Shown piece after piece: positions 26,960-36,363 of a stretch of DNA of 64,000 nt. Under the pieces are notes generated by a model. It did no database searches. It was not told the origin of the DNA and saw nothing but the letters and a program-made list of their open reading frames with translations. Source of the DNA: Leptolyngbya subtilissima AS-A7. Lineage in GTDB: Bacteria; Cyanobacteriota; Cyanobacteriia; Phormidesmidales; Phormidesmidaceae. A program made the translations under genes and the position numbers. The stretch is taken from contig NZ_JAMPKY010000001.1 in the NCBI RefSeq assembly GCF_039962255.1, forward strand, positions 372,001-436,000, in the 5' to 3' direction. Position 1 is the stretch's first letter. Every line of letters starts with the position of its first letter.

Positions 26960-29341
26960 CTAGGGCGTGCAGCGACCCGCTTGGGCCGGGGTGACTAGCT
27001 TTAGCACCGTGCCTGCCCCGTAGATCTGGCGAGTCTGCACCCAGCCCTCTTCCCCCGGAGCTAACAGGCGTTGACCTAGATTTGGGGCGGTAGGCAGGGC
27101 AGAAGGGGGTTGATTGGTTTCCTGAGGTTGTTGGTCAAGGGACTCGCCCGAGGGAATTGAGCAGACCCGCAACCGCACCCACTCGACATTGTCCGCCGTG
27201 GTTTGGCGACTGACAACCCTGAGTACGCTGCCTGTGGCTACGGCTCGAGTCTCTCCCGCTGCACTCAAGGCAGGCTGTGGGCTTAGCTGTAGCAGTTCAC
27301 TGTTACCTGTTGCACTCAAAGGCGGCGCAGACTGCCAAAACGATCCAACGGCGACCTCAACAATGGCGGCCAAGGCGGCTTCCGGTAGCGGTCGCCCCGC
27401 CAGAGCAGGTGCCAACCCTGACGAGGCTATTGGTCGGAAAGCAACAGGCTCGGAGGAATTGCGGCTCAAGGCAAAGCCCACGCCCGCTAGCGCGGCGAGC
27501 ACCACACCCACACCTCCCAAGAAGGGCACCCAAGGAAAGCCTGATCGTCTGGGGACTGGGGTCAAATCGGCCGGTGAGACTGGGGCCACGAGCCGGGTTG
27601 ACGGCGTTGCGGCTGAACTGTCGGTCAAGGGGAGAGACCCAAGCACGCTGGGGGGAGTATTCTCTGCCTGCCGTAGGGAGCCCGCGGGTAGGATTGGCAG
27701 AGGGCCAAGCTGGGGCATAAACCGCATTAGCCCAACGGTGACGTTATCGTGGCCATTGAGCCGGTTCGCCTGCTGAATTAGGGCAGCTACAACCGGGCTG
27801 AGAGGACTGGGGGCGGTCGTTATAGGCGCTACCAAGTGGGGCGCAAGGATTTCGACGCGATCGTAGTCGCTGAGACCGTCAGAGCAGAGCAGTAGCACCA
27901 TCGGATCGTCGAGCAGATGATGCTGTACGGAGGGATATAGCATGCCCGAGTCGCTGATGCCTAACGCCTGAATGAGCGCCCCTCCGCTAGGCAGCTGGAC
28001 GGCCTCTGAGTAGAGGGCATAGCCCATTTGGGCTTCTCGGGACGCAACGTCGTCGTCTACTGTGATTTGGTAGCAGGTGTAAGGGCTGACTCGGTAAGCG
28101 CGACTGTCGCCAATGTGGGCGATGGAAACGTAGGGAAAATGCACCAGGGCCACCACCACGGTGGTGCCCATGCGGGCGCGGGCTGAACGATTCTCGTCGT
28201 TATTGCGGGCAGAAATGGCGTCGTTGGCCAAGATCAGGGCCTGCTTGAGGCGTTGGGCGATCGCCCCTGGAGATGGGTAAGCCTGCTGAGTGAGGGGCTC
28301 TAGCTCCTGCTGAAGCAGCTTGATGGCCGTTTGGGAGGCCACATTGCCCTGCTCATGACCGCCAATACCGTCGCACACCAGCAGCAGCGGCAGGGTCTCA
28401 ACGCTGTCCGCTGAGACCGGTAGGCGCTGCTGGCGCGAGTCTTTCTCGGGATAGCAGGCATCTTCGTTGCGATCGCGGCTTGGCCCCTGATCGGTATCTG
28501 CCGCCCAATCCACCGTCACTAGCAACCCCTGGGCCAGGGTATGAATGGCTCCCTCCAGTTCGGCTACCAGCTCTTGGTCAGAAGCTAATTTCCCCTCCTT
28601 GAGGGCCTTACACAGCCAACTGAGGTAGGGGCGCACCTCGGGTTGAGCCGTGGCCACCAGCGCCTGCCACCGCTGGCTCAGCTGAGCCAGGGTAGGGCTA
28701 GAATCGTCGGCCACCAGCGTGGTGAGCCGCAGTAGAGCACCATCTACCCGCAGGTTGTCGAGTTCTAGAAGGGTAGTAGCCAACTGCTCTTCCATCAGCG
28801 CTGGCCACAGGGCTGCTACCTGCCGTAGCCAGTTGAGCTGCTGCAAAGGCGACCCCTCTGGCCACCGTTGAGCTAGCGAAGGTAGGATAGCGGCTTCAAT
28901 TTTTCCTTGCCCAGGAGGAGCTCCTTTCTCGTCAACGGTCTGGGAATGCAGCCGCATAGCAATGGGAGCGTTGTCCAATAGCAACACCGTGGCCGATAAC
29001 CCAGTTTGCTCTGACGTTAGGTAGGCATAGGGGCGAGGAACCTGCTGGGCCAGGTGAAACAGCTTTAGGTAAGCCATTACCGTGGCCGGAATTTTTTCTA
29101 GGGTAGGGGGAGGAGTGTCGGGCCGGGTGTCGAGCCAGAGTTGATGCTTCCCCTGGGTCCGTTTTTGACCCTCGCCCCAGACCAAAAAACGCCCGGCGAT
29201 CAGCGTGCCAGAGCGCCCCGTGAGCAGCCCATCCCCAACCGCCAACAAAAAGCGATACAGCAGGGGAGTTTGGCAAACCTTGCAGTGGCTAGCAGGTGGG
29301 GTCGAAACCGACCGACAAGATGGGTTAGAGCACTGGAGCAC
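26960..29341 (-). CDS. Membrane-linked PP2C-type Ser/Thr phosphatase with N-terminal zinc ribbon
   Basis: A 793-residue protein. The start has a four-Cys zinc ribbon (MLQCSNPSCRSVS and HCKVCQTP). A ~250-residue helical region follows. A PP2C domain spans about 280-545 with RDRNEDACYPEKDS, LLLVCDGIGGHEQGNVAS, VSIAHIGDSRAYRV, LLCSDGLSDYD and NGHDNVTVGLM, which supply the Mn/Mg-binding acidic residues. One membrane helix (WVPFLGGVGVVLAALAGVGF) leads to a C-terminal domain with SH3-like pattern (LRVVSRQTTADNVEWVRLRV, GWVQTRQIYG). It is expected to reverse Ser/Thr kinase signalling; the FHA protein encoded next to it is a likely partner. Confidence 0.85.
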   Translation of the reverse strand: MLQCSNPSCRSVSTPPASHCKVCQTPLLYRFLLAVGDGLLTGRSGTLIAGRFLVWGEGQKRTQGKHQLWLDTRPDTPPPTLEKIPATVMAYLKLFHLAQQVPRPYAYLTSEQTGLSATVLLLDNAPIAMRLHSQTVDEKGAPPGQGKIEAAILPSLAQRWPEGSPLQQLNWLRQVAALWPALMEEQLATTLLELDNLRVDGALLRLTTLVADDSSPTLAQLSQRWQALVATAQPEVRPYLSWLCKALKEGKLASDQELVAELEGAIHTLAQGLLVTVDWAADTDQGPSRDRNEDACYPEKDSRQQRLPVSADSVETLPLLLVCDGIGGHEQGNVASQTAIKLLQQELEPLTQQAYPSPGAIAQRLKQALILANDAISARNNDENRSARARMGTTVVVALVHFPYVSIAHIGDSRAYRVSPYTCYQITVDDDVASREAQMGYALYSEAVQLPSGGALIQALGISDSGMLYPSVQHHLLDDPMVLLLCSDGLSDYDRVEILAPHLVAPITTAPSPLSPVVAALIQQANRLNGHDNVTVGLMRFMPQLGPLPILPAGSLRQAENTPPSVLGSLPLTDSSAATPSTRLVAPVSPADLTPVPRRSGFPWVPFLGGVGVVLAALAGVGFALSRNSSEPVAFRPIASSGLAPALAGRPLPEAALAAIVEVAVGSFWQSAPPLSATGNSELLQLSPQPALSAAGETRAVATGSVLRVVSRQTTADNVEWVRLRVCSIPSGESLDQQPQETNQPPSALPTAPNLGQRLLAPGEEGWVQTRQIYGAGTVLKLVTPAQAGRCTP

Positions 29342-29509
29342 AATCCGTTTGGGGCAGGTAAACAGCTCTTAATCCTTCATGGTATCTAACCCTAGCCGAT
29401 TCAATGCCAGAATCTTTAGCCCCAGCCTAGCTGACTTCGACTAGCGCTAGGTCTGGGGCAATACCTTACCTATTTCACGGCGGTTGTGCCAGGGGTGCTA
29501 GGGACAGCC

Positions 29510-29857
29510 CTAGCTAGCTGACTTATCGGCCTCAACTCGAGGTAGCCCCATGCTGTAGTTGAGGGCGCGGCTCTTGAGGTTATAGCTAATGGCTCCCTGC
29601 TGCAGGAGCTGCCGAATGAAGTGCTCCAGATCGGAGCCAATGCGGCGCAGGTTGTAGTCGGTCAAATCTTCTCCGGCGGCGGCATCGACCAGTCGATCAA
29701 ACTCGGCATAGACAGCCTTGATGGCATCGTCAGACCAGTTGAACTCGTTGTCGGGGTCAATGTCTAGGGTGAGTTTGTCTTCGCTGGGCACCAGCTCGTT
29801 GTTGGCAACAACAGCGGTGTAAATGTGAACGTGCCGAGTGGTCGATTTGAGCATCAT
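29510..29857 (-). CDS. ndhM: NAD(P)H-quinone oxidoreductase subunit M (NdhM)
   Basis: A 115-residue soluble subunit of the cyanobacterial and chloroplast NDH-1 complex, which drives cyclic electron flow and respiration. The [20 protein letters not shown] start and [20 protein letters not shown] core are characteristic. The true start is probably Met2 (29854; MLKSTTRHV). It stands alone; NDH-1 genes are scattered in cyanobacteria. A small hairpin (29497-29514) overlaps the stop. Confidence 0.92.
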   Translation of the reverse strand: MMLKSTTRHVHIYTAVVANNELVPSEDKLTLDIDPDNEFNWSDDAIKAVYAEFDRLVDAAAGEDLTDYNLRRIGSDLEHFIRQLLQQGAISYNLKSRALNYSMGLPRVEADKSAS

Positions 29858-29955
29858 AGCCAGGTGTCGCCCTTCTGAATAGTTGTGGTCTAGGGTGGTT
29901 TACCCCAGGATGTGCTGCTGTTGTGATTGTATAGCAACCGTTCCCTGGCTAGAGC

Positions 29956-30729
29956 TTAGAACAGGTCTTTTTTGCCCCTCAGCCGGGCAAAGGTCTGTAC
30001 CGTTGAGGTGCTGTTCATGGCCTGCTGTAGGTTAGCTTCATCCCACCGGAGGAAGGGATTGGTTTGCTTTTCGAGCCCTAGCTCAGTGGGCACCGTGGGT
30101 TGGTCTTGGGCGCGGGCAGCCTCTACCTGTTTTAACCGCTTTTGCAGAGCGGCATTGGTGCCATCCACGGTGACGGCAAACTTGAGGTTGCTCAGCGTGT
30201 ACTCGTGGGCGCACCAGACCCGAGTGGTGTCGGGTAGCTGACGCAGCTTGCCCAACGACTCAACCATCTGCTGGGGGGTGCCCTCAAATAGGCGACCGCA
30301 GCCTCCGGCAAACAGGGTGTCGCCGCAGAAGAGTTCTCCCCAGTCCTTGGCTGTAGCCGGAGCTAGGTAGTAGGCAATGTGGGCGTAGGTGTGGCCGGGC
30401 ACGAAAATAACCTCGGCTTGGCGATCGCAGATCTGCACCCGATCCCCCTCCTGCAAAAAATGGGTCTGCCCAGGAATGCGGCCCCGATCTTCGGTGCCGC
30501 CGTAGACCTGAGCCTGGGGAAATTGCTCTAGCAGCTGGCGGTTACCGCCCACGTGGTCGCTGTGGTGGTGGGTGTTAAAAATGGCGGTTAGCGTTGCGCC
30601 CAGCTCCTTTAGGGTGTGGAGCACCGGCTCGGCATCGCCGGGGTCAACCACGGCAGCCTGTCCCTGAACGGCATCGTGGAGCACAAAGATGTAGTTGTCG
30701 CGAAAGGCCGCTACCCGATAAATTTCCAT
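29956..30729 (-). CDS. gloB: Hydroxyacylglutathione hydrolase (glyoxalase II)
   Basis: A 257-residue metallo-beta-lactamase-fold enzyme that hydrolyses S-lactoylglutathione in methylglyoxal detoxification. The dinuclear metal site is [10 protein letters not shown] (His-x-His-x-Asp-His), with [11 protein letters not shown] and the bridging Asp in [19 protein letters not shown]. The last His is in [15 protein letters not shown]. The C-terminal substrate region ([21 protein letters not shown]) is present. Length is standard. It is 98 bp upstream of ndhM on the same strand, and no operon is implied. Confidence 0.93.
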   Translation of the reverse strand: MEIYRVAAFRDNYIFVLHDAVQGQAAVVDPGDAEPVLHTLKELGATLTAIFNTHHHSDHVGGNRQLLEQFPQAQVYGGTEDRGRIPGQTHFLQEGDRVQICDRQAEVIFVPGHTYAHIAYYLAPATAKDWGELFCGDTLFAGGCGRLFEGTPQQMVESLGKLRQLPDTTRVWCAHEYTLSNLKFAVTVDGTNAALQKRLKQVEAARAQDQPTVPTELGLEKQTNPFLRWDEANLQQAMNSTSTVQTFARLRGKKDLF

Positions 30730-30880
30730 GTAGTGCTCCTTGTTCCGTGCTGTTTTTCCGTAGCTTTTCCGTGGAAAACCTGCCGTTGACCAAGCTTTAA
30801 TACAGGTTTACTGAATCTTCACCAGCCGCTCAACCGTAGTGTTTAGAGATTGGGCATGCTGAAGGAAGCATGAAAATGTA

Positions 30881-30916
30881 GCAAGGGCTACACCGCAGGC
30901 TGCGGTACGGCCTTGC
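30881..30916 (+). promoter_or_regulatory. Stem-loop in the leader of the 65-codon gene
   Basis: Two stacked 6-bp stems (GCAAGG/CCTTGC outer; ACCGCA/TGCGGT inner) with a GGC loop, 42 bp before the start codon at 30959. It could be a leader structure or a dispersed palindromic element. A CCGCAGGCTGCG core also appears near 16000, which favours a repeat element. Confidence 0.4.
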
Positions 30917-30958
30917 GAACTTCTACTATCGTCACTCCTGAATCGAGGATTTGCAATC

Positions 30959-31156
30959 ATGGTGTCGTCTCTGCCCGCCCCAGATATTCAGTTGCTTGTT
31001 AGCGTTGCCATAGAGCAAGGGACTTTGAGCCGCCGCGACCATCTGAGCCTATCGACGGCGATGTTGAGCAATCCCCTGTTGACCGCCCGCGATCGCCAGT
31101 ACATCAACCAGGTGTTTGACAATATTCGCTCTGGACGAGTGCGCCTGGCTGATTAG
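30959..31156 (+). CDS. Small cyanobacterial protein of unknown function
   Basis: A 65-residue soluble, mostly helical protein (MVSSLPAPDIQLLVSVAIEQ at the start; LTARDRQYINQVFDNIRSGR near the end). Codon use looks like that of neighbouring genes and a good terminator follows, so it is likely real. There is no membrane segment or known motif. It may belong to the small conserved cyanobacterial proteins whose function is unknown. Confidence 0.65.
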   Translation: MVSSLPAPDIQLLVSVAIEQGTLSRRDHLSLSTAMLSNPLLTARDRQYINQVFDNIRSGRVRLAD

Positions 31157-31189
31157 AACTTTCCTTATTTTTCTATACAGACACCGTTG

Positions 31190-31219
31190 CGCCCTGGCTA
31201 ACCCCAGGGCGTTTTGCTT
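31190..31219 (+). terminator. Rho-independent terminator after the 65-codon gene
   Basis: Stem CGCCCTGG (31190-31197) with CCAGGGCG (31204-31211), 6-nt loop, then TTTTGCTTTT. It lies 33 bp after the stop. Confidence 0.85.
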
Positions 31220-31311
31220 TTACAATTTAGGGCAGCTAGGGCTGCGGTAAGCTACGGGGTGGCCGTGCTCTGGGGCCAAGTTCAGATCTAGAGATTCAGC
31301 GGTCAACACCT

Positions 31312-32370
31312 GTGCGTCAAAACCGCCCTCGCTATGGCGAAACGACTGTTGAAGAAAGCTATCGGCACACTCGGCAACACCTGATTCGCGGGGCGATCGC
31401 CCTTGGCTGTGTGATGGTGTCGGGGGTGTGCTGGTATCACTTTATAGAGGGGTGGAGCTGGCTAGACTCGGTCTACATGGCGGTGATTACCCTGTCGACT
31501 GTGGGCTTTGGGGAGACAAACCCGCTGAGCCCCGAGGGTCGCCTCTTTACCATCCTGCTGATCATGACCGGGGTAGGCGTAATTGCCTATATTCTCAACA
31601 ATCTCACCGAGGCGATCGTGCAGGGTCACTTTCAGGCCGGGTTTCGCTCACTTAAGCGGCGCAGATTTATGGAATCCATGCAGGGTCACTACATCATCTG
31701 TGGCCTCGGCCGTACGGGTCGCCAGGTTGCCACAGAGTTCTTTGCAGAGAATATCCCTTTCGTGGTAGTCGACTCTGAAGATAGCGCAGTGCAGAGAGCC
31801 CAACAGTTGGGATACATCACGCTTCAAGGTGACGCTACCCAAGATCAGGTGTTGCTCCAGGCTGGGGTAGAACGGGCCCGCTGTCTGGTGGCGGCCCTGC
31901 CCTCTGATGCTGAAAACCTCTACATCGTGCTCTCAGCCAAAACCCTGTCGCCCAATATTCGCACCATTGCCCGCGCCAGCAGCGAAGAGGCCATCCTCAA
32001 ACTTCAGCGGGGCGGGGCTGATGTGGTGGTGTCGCCCTACATCACCGGCGGCAAACGGATGGCGGCGGCAGCCCTGCGGCCCCAGGTGGTGGATTTCTTA
32101 GATGGCATTCTCACTGGGGCTGAGCGCACAGTCTATGTGGAGGAGTTTTTGCTGCTGCCCGAGAGCTGTCCGATCATTGGCAAAACCCTGGCTGAGGCGC
32201 AGCTGGGTCGTCAGTCGGGGGCACTGATTTTGGCTATTCGTCGCGACGGTGGGGTGCTGCTTTTTGGCCCCACCGCCGATACTCGCCTCTACCCCGGTGA
32301 CATGGTGATCAGCATGGGCAATACCGATCAGCTGCGGCTGCTGAGCCAAATTCTCAGCCCCATTGAATAG
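31312..32370 (+). CDS. Potassium channel with RCK (TrkA-N/TrkA-C) regulatory domains
   Basis: A 352-residue protein. Two membrane helices flank a pore with the selectivity filter TLSTVGFGE; the usual T-x-G-Y-G is T-V-G-F-G here. Then come a Rossmann RCK domain (GHYIICGLGRTGRQVATEFF, about residue 125) that binds nucleotide or ions, and a C-terminal TrkA-C domain (GRQSGALILAIRRDGG). The MthK/Kch-like layout is complete. It gates K+ across the plasma or thylakoid membrane; in Synechocystis the SynK channel is the best-known relative. The start is GTG 31312, with no clear ribosome site. Confidence 0.88.
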   Translation: MRQNRPRYGETTVEESYRHTRQHLIRGAIALGCVMVSGVCWYHFIEGWSWLDSVYMAVITLSTVGFGETNPLSPEGRLFTILLIMTGVGVIAYILNNLTEAIVQGHFQAGFRSLKRRRFMESMQGHYIICGLGRTGRQVATEFFAENIPFVVVDSEDSAVQRAQQLGYITLQGDATQDQVLLQAGVERARCLVAALPSDAENLYIVLSAKTLSPNIRTIARASSEEAILKLQRGGADVVVSPYITGGKRMAAAALRPQVVDFLDGILTGAERTVYVEEFLLLPESCPIIGKTLAEAQLGRQSGALILAIRRDGGVLLFGPTADTRLYPGDMVISMGNTDQLRLLSQILSPIE

Positions 32371-32585
32371 AGCAGAAAGGCGTGATTGTGGCTCTGAGGT
32401 TTATCTCAATCCAGAGCAGCAACCACTAAGGCTTTAAATCCTACAGTTTTCCGCACAGTAGTCATTTTCTGCCGTTTATCGCTAGTGTTCAGTATTAAGG
32501 TTTGATGCGCGGCCCACCCAGTGCTTGATCCGGGATGCGTTGATGGATCTTAGCCGAACCTAAACCCGCCCTTGGCGATGACCCT

Positions 32586-33062
32586 ATGCAAGACCTGCAA
32601 GAACGCTTCATTTTGGTCATTGATCCCAACCCGGTCCATGCCCAGGTGGTTCAGCGGGTTCTGATCGAGGGATCAGGCTGCGATTCGCAAAGCGATCTGC
32701 CCCAGAATCACCTCGAAATTGTCGTGAGCGGGGAGGCGGCGATCGACTACCTGCTGCAGCAGGGTGAGTACGCCCAAGCTCCCCGCCCCGATTTAGTTCT
32801 GCTGGATCTCGATCTGCCAAAGCTGGAACTGTCGGAAAACGACGGCTACAACATTCTCACCACCATCAAGACGACGCCTCACCTCAGGCAGATTCCGGTG
32901 ATTGTGTTTACGGAGTCTGACCGCAGCGAGGATATTTTGCGGAGCTATGCCAGCCAAAGCAACTGTTATGTAGTGAAGATGGCTGATTTAGAGCAGCTGT
33001 CTCACACGGTGAAGCAGATCGAGGCGTTTTGGCTTGGGATTGTAACGCTGCCGCTGCGGTAA
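32586..33062 (+). CDS. Rcp1-like single-domain response regulator
   Basis: A 158-residue receiver domain with no output domain. The phosphoacceptor Asp is in LVLLDLDLPKLE; the switch Thr is in VIVFTESDRS; the Lys is in CYVVKMADL. The ending VKQIEAFWLGIVTLPLR matches the Rcp1 family that takes phosphate from Cph1-type phytochromes. The first acidic pocket is reduced (FILVIDPNPVHA), so phosphorylation may be altered. It lies 591 bp upstream of cph1, with a second, more canonical Rcp1 downstream. Confidence 0.85.
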   Translation: MQDLQERFILVIDPNPVHAQVVQRVLIEGSGCDSQSDLPQNHLEIVVSGEAAIDYLLQQGEYAQAPRPDLVLLDLDLPKLELSENDGYNILTTIKTTPHLRQIPVIVFTESDRSEDILRSYASQSNCYVVKMADLEQLSHTVKQIEAFWLGIVTLPLR

Positions 33063-33653
33063 TCCTCTCCTGCTTCAATACATTTGGTAAACAAACAAAA
33101 ACTATTTAGTATTCTTCCTCGTTGAAAGTCTGCTTTGAGAGAGTGATTGAAATCTAAATTTACCTAAAAAGCAAATTTCCTATTTTCTTAATAACCTTAT
33201 TCTGAAGCCTCAATTTATCTAAGATATGCTGCTGAATAGAGCCACTTCAGAGCACGATGATCTAACTTGCAGCGGATGGTTGGGCTAGGAATTGTGCAGC
33301 ACCAATGCATGGAACCCTGTCCCTTCTAGCCTCCTTGCCCAACCGCAGAGATTTTCCCAGGCCAAACGTTCGATTTTCTATGGAGTCCTAAATTTAAACA
33401 ATTGGACCTAGGCTAACGTTTGTACTGCGATCGATGAGGTCGAGCCGAAAGCTGTTTTTCCTAGTTCTTAAGACTGCTTGAGACCTTGACGCGAGACATT
33501 AATGCTTGATTTGGTCGAGCCATTCTAAGGCTCTACTTGGCGCGGCATTGCAGGGCCTTTTCGGGACTAAACATTGCCCTAGACGATTAAAACTTACTTG
33601 CCTGAACACCGCCGACTAGCCCACTCATAACTTTCCCTAGGAGAGCGATTGCT
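33063..33653 (+). promoter_or_regulatory. Non-coding stretch upstream of cph1
   Basis: No supported gene. The first half is AT-rich (for example AAACAAACAAAAACTATTTA), the second half mixed. It probably holds the cph1 promoter and a long leader. A CTAGGAGAG ribosome site precedes the cph1 ATG. No strong hairpin or repeat was found. Confidence 0.45.
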
Positions 33654-35963
33654 ATGACCCTTCGAAATCTGAACCTCGACGCCCAGCTGGTAAATCTCAA
33701 ACAACCCGAGATTCACACCCTGACTCAGGTGCAGCCCCACGGGGTGCTGCTGGTGCTGCGGGAGGCAGACCTGTCGATTGTGCAGGTGAGTCGCAACACC
33801 CGCGATGCCTTTGGCCTAGCGGCGGAGGACGTGCTGGGCCAAACCTTGGATGACCTGTTCGACGCCTACCAGGTGGATCAGATTCGAGCGGGCCTGCGCC
33901 AGGAAAATCTGGACATCCTGAACCCTACCAAGGTGTGGGTGCGCCGTCGGGGCGATGACTACGCCGTGTACGACGCCATTTTCCACCGCAATAGCGAAGG
34001 CTTTTTGATTCTAGAGCTGGAGCCAGCGCTGACCAACGAGGCCATCCCGTTTCTGAGCTTCTACCACCTGGCGCGGGCATCAATTGGACAACTAGAGGCG
34101 GGGACAGCCAGCCTGGCGGATTTTTGCCGCATCATCGTCCACGAGGTGCGGCAGGTGACAGGCTTTGATCGAGTGATGCTCTACAAGTTTGATGATGACG
34201 GTCACGGCGAAGTGCTGGCCGAAGAAAAACTTGACGACATGGAGGCCTACCTGGGCCTGCACTTCCCCGAGTCTGACGTGCCTAAGCCGGCCCGCAAGAT
34301 GTTTTTGTCCAACTGGATTCGGGTGATTCCCAACGCCAGCGCCGAGCCGGTGGAGCTGGTGCCTGCCCTCAACCCCGTCACCCAACACGGCACCGACCTG
34401 GTGATGTCGATTTTGCGGCAGCCCTACCGCTGCCACACCGAGTATCTGCACAACATGAATGTCGAGGCCTCTCTGACCATTTCGCTGATGAAGGATCAGA
34501 AGCTGTGGGGACTGATTGCCTGTCACCACAAGACACCTAAGTACGTGCCCTACGAGCTGCGCAAGGCCTGCGAATTTTTGGGTCGGGTGATTTTTGCCGA
34601 AATCTCGACCCTAGAAGAAGAAGCTGACCAGAGCTATCGTCTGAAGCTGGCGGCGGTGCAGTCGGCGCTAATTGACCAGATGGCGCGGGAAGATTACTTT
34701 GTTGACGGGCTGGTGCGCCACGACCCCAGCCTGCTGGATCTGGTGGGAGCTAAGGGGGCGGCGATTTGCTTTGGCGGCCAGTGGACCACCCTGGGCCGTA
34801 CCCCGCCTGAGGAGGAGCTGAACTATCTGGTGCAGTGGCTGAGCACCTCGACCGAACAGGATGTTGTGGTGACCAATGCCCTGCCGCTGGACTACACCGA
34901 GGCTCAGCGGTTTAAGGATGTGGCCAGCGGTTTGCTGGCGATCGCCATCTCCAAGCGCAGCTACGTGCTGTGGTTCCGCCCGGAGGTGATTCAGACGGTG
35001 AACTGGGGCGGCAACCCCAACGAGGCCTATACCTTGGTGGGCGAGGGCGAGGAGCAGTGGCTGTGCCCGCGCCAGTCGTTTGAGCTGTGGAAGGAGACGG
35101 TGAGCTTGCGATCGCTGCCCTGGCAGCCGGTAGAAGTCAAAGCGGCCCTAGAGTTGCGCAAGGCGATCGTCAACATCGTGCTGCGTCAGGCGGAAGAACT
35201 GGCCCTGCTGGCCAACGACCTGGAGCGATCGAACGCCGAGCTGAAGAAATTTGCCTACATCGCCTCCCATGACCTGCAAGAGCCGCTCAACCAGGTGGCT
35301 AACTTTGTGCAGCTCCTAGAGATGCGCTACGACGCCAAGCTCGACGAAGACGGCAAAGAGTTTATTGGCTTTGCGGTAGAAGGGGTGAGCCTGATGCAAA
35401 CCCTGATCGACGACGTGCTGGCCTACAGTAAGGTGGACCTCCAGGGCATTGAGTGGCAGCTGACGGAGGTGCAGCAGGCCCTCGACCAGGCCCTCGGCAA
35501 CCTGCGCGGACGAGTAGCCGAAACCGGCGCGATCATTACCGTCGACCCGCTGCCCACCATCGTTGCTGACGGCACCCAGCTGATGCAGCTGTTCCAAAAC
35601 CTAGTTGGCAACGCAATCAAGTTTCGCCAGCCTGGTGAAACGCCCCGGATTCACGTTGGGGTGCAGCGCCAGGAGGAGCACTGGCTGTTCTCGGTGGCCG
35701 ACAACGGCATTGGCTTTGACCCCCAGTTTGCCGAGCGCATCTTTGTCATCTTCCAGCGGCTGCACACCCGCGACGAGTACGCTGGCTCGGGCATGGGGCT
35801 GGCCATTTGCAAGAAGATTGTCGAGTGCCACCGAGGCCGCATCTGGGTCGAGGCCGTCCCCGACCAGGGGGCGACCTTCTATTTCACCATCCCCGTTGAA
35901 GGACGCGATCGCAACCATGGCAACGGACGCAAGGCCAAAAACTATCTTTTTAGTCGAGGATAA
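33654..35963 (+). CDS. cph1: Cyanobacterial phytochrome Cph1 (red/far-red sensor histidine kinase)
   Basis: A 769-residue cytoplasmic photoreceptor. The order is an N-terminal PAS domain (about 20-125), a GAF bilin lyase domain (about 140-330), PHY (about 335-515), then HisKA and HATPase. The bilin-binding Cys260-His261 pair is in YRCHTEYLHNMNV, so phycocyanobilin attachment as in Synechocystis Cph1 (Cys259) is expected. The GAF Asp is in ESDVP; the PHY tongue has CPRQSFELWKE. The H-box is KFAYIASHDLQEPLNQV. ATP-lid motifs are GNAIKFRQ, DNGIGFDPQF and GSGMGLAICKKIV. Its end overlaps the rcp1 start by 47 bp, so translational coupling is likely. Confidence 0.96.
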   Translation: MTLRNLNLDAQLVNLKQPEIHTLTQVQPHGVLLVLREADLSIVQVSRNTRDAFGLAAEDVLGQTLDDLFDAYQVDQIRAGLRQENLDILNPTKVWVRRRGDDYAVYDAIFHRNSEGFLILELEPALTNEAIPFLSFYHLARASIGQLEAGTASLADFCRIIVHEVRQVTGFDRVMLYKFDDDGHGEVLAEEKLDDMEAYLGLHFPESDVPKPARKMFLSNWIRVIPNASAEPVELVPALNPVTQHGTDLVMSILRQPYRCHTEYLHNMNVEASLTISLMKDQKLWGLIACHHKTPKYVPYELRKACEFLGRVIFAEISTLEEEADQSYRLKLAAVQSALIDQMAREDYFVDGLVRHDPSLLDLVGAKGAAICFGGQWTTLGRTPPEEELNYLVQWLSTSTEQDVVVTNALPLDYTEAQRFKDVASGLLAIAISKRSYVLWFRPEVIQTVNWGGNPNEAYTLVGEGEEQWLCPRQSFELWKETVSLRSLPWQPVEVKAALELRKAIVNIVLRQAEELALLANDLERSNAELKKFAYIASHDLQEPLNQVANFVQLLEMRYDAKLDEDGKEFIGFAVEGVSLMQTLIDDVLAYSKVDLQGIEWQLTEVQQALDQALGNLRGRVAETGAIITVDPLPTIVADGTQLMQLFQNLVGNAIKFRQPGETPRIHVGVQRQEEHWLFSVADNGIGFDPQFAERIFVIFQRLHTRDEYAGSGMGLAICKKIVECHRGRIWVEAVPDQGATFYFTIPVEGRDRNHGNGRKAKNYLFSRG

Positions 35964-36363
35964 TCGCGGCGACATTCGCCTGATTCAGGAGGCCCTCAAG
36001 AGCACCGCCGCCCCGTGCGAGATTGTGATCGCCCGGGACGGCATGGAGGCGATGGCCTACCTGCACCGTCAGGGGGAGTTCGCTGAGGCCACTACCCCTG
36101 ACCTGATTTTGCTCGATCTCAACCTGCCCAAGAAAGACGGGCGGGAGGTGCTAGCCGATATTAAAGCCAGCGACGCCCTCAAGCACATTCCGATCATTGT
36201 GCTGACCACCTCGCGGAACGAGGAGGACATTTGCAAGAGCTACGACCTGCACGTCAACTGCTACATCTCAAAATCGCGCAACTTGACCCAGTTGTTCAAA
36301 ATTGTGCAAGGAATTGAGGCATTTTGGCTAGAAACAGCGACGCTACCCTCGAGTACCCCCTAA
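35917..36363 (+). CDS. rcp1: Phytochrome response regulator Rcp1
   Basis: A 148-residue receiver protein. The acidic pair is in IFLVEDNRGD, phosphoacceptor Asp67 in DLILLDLNLPKKDG, switch Thr in IIVLTTSRNE, and Lys in YISKSRNLTQLF. The tail VQGIEAFWLETATLPSS is typical of Rcp1. It starts at ATG 35917 inside the cph1 3' end (47-bp overlap) and overlaps the next kinase gene by 40 bp. It should receive phosphate from Cph1 and pass it on by protein contact, as it has no DNA-binding domain. Confidence 0.95.
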   Translation: MATDARPKTIFLVEDNRGDIRLIQEALKSTAAPCEIVIARDGMEAMAYLHRQGEFAEATTPDLILLDLNLPKKDGREVLADIKASDALKHIPIIVLTTSRNEEDICKSYDLHVNCYISKSRNLTQLFKIVQGIEAFWLETATLPSSTP

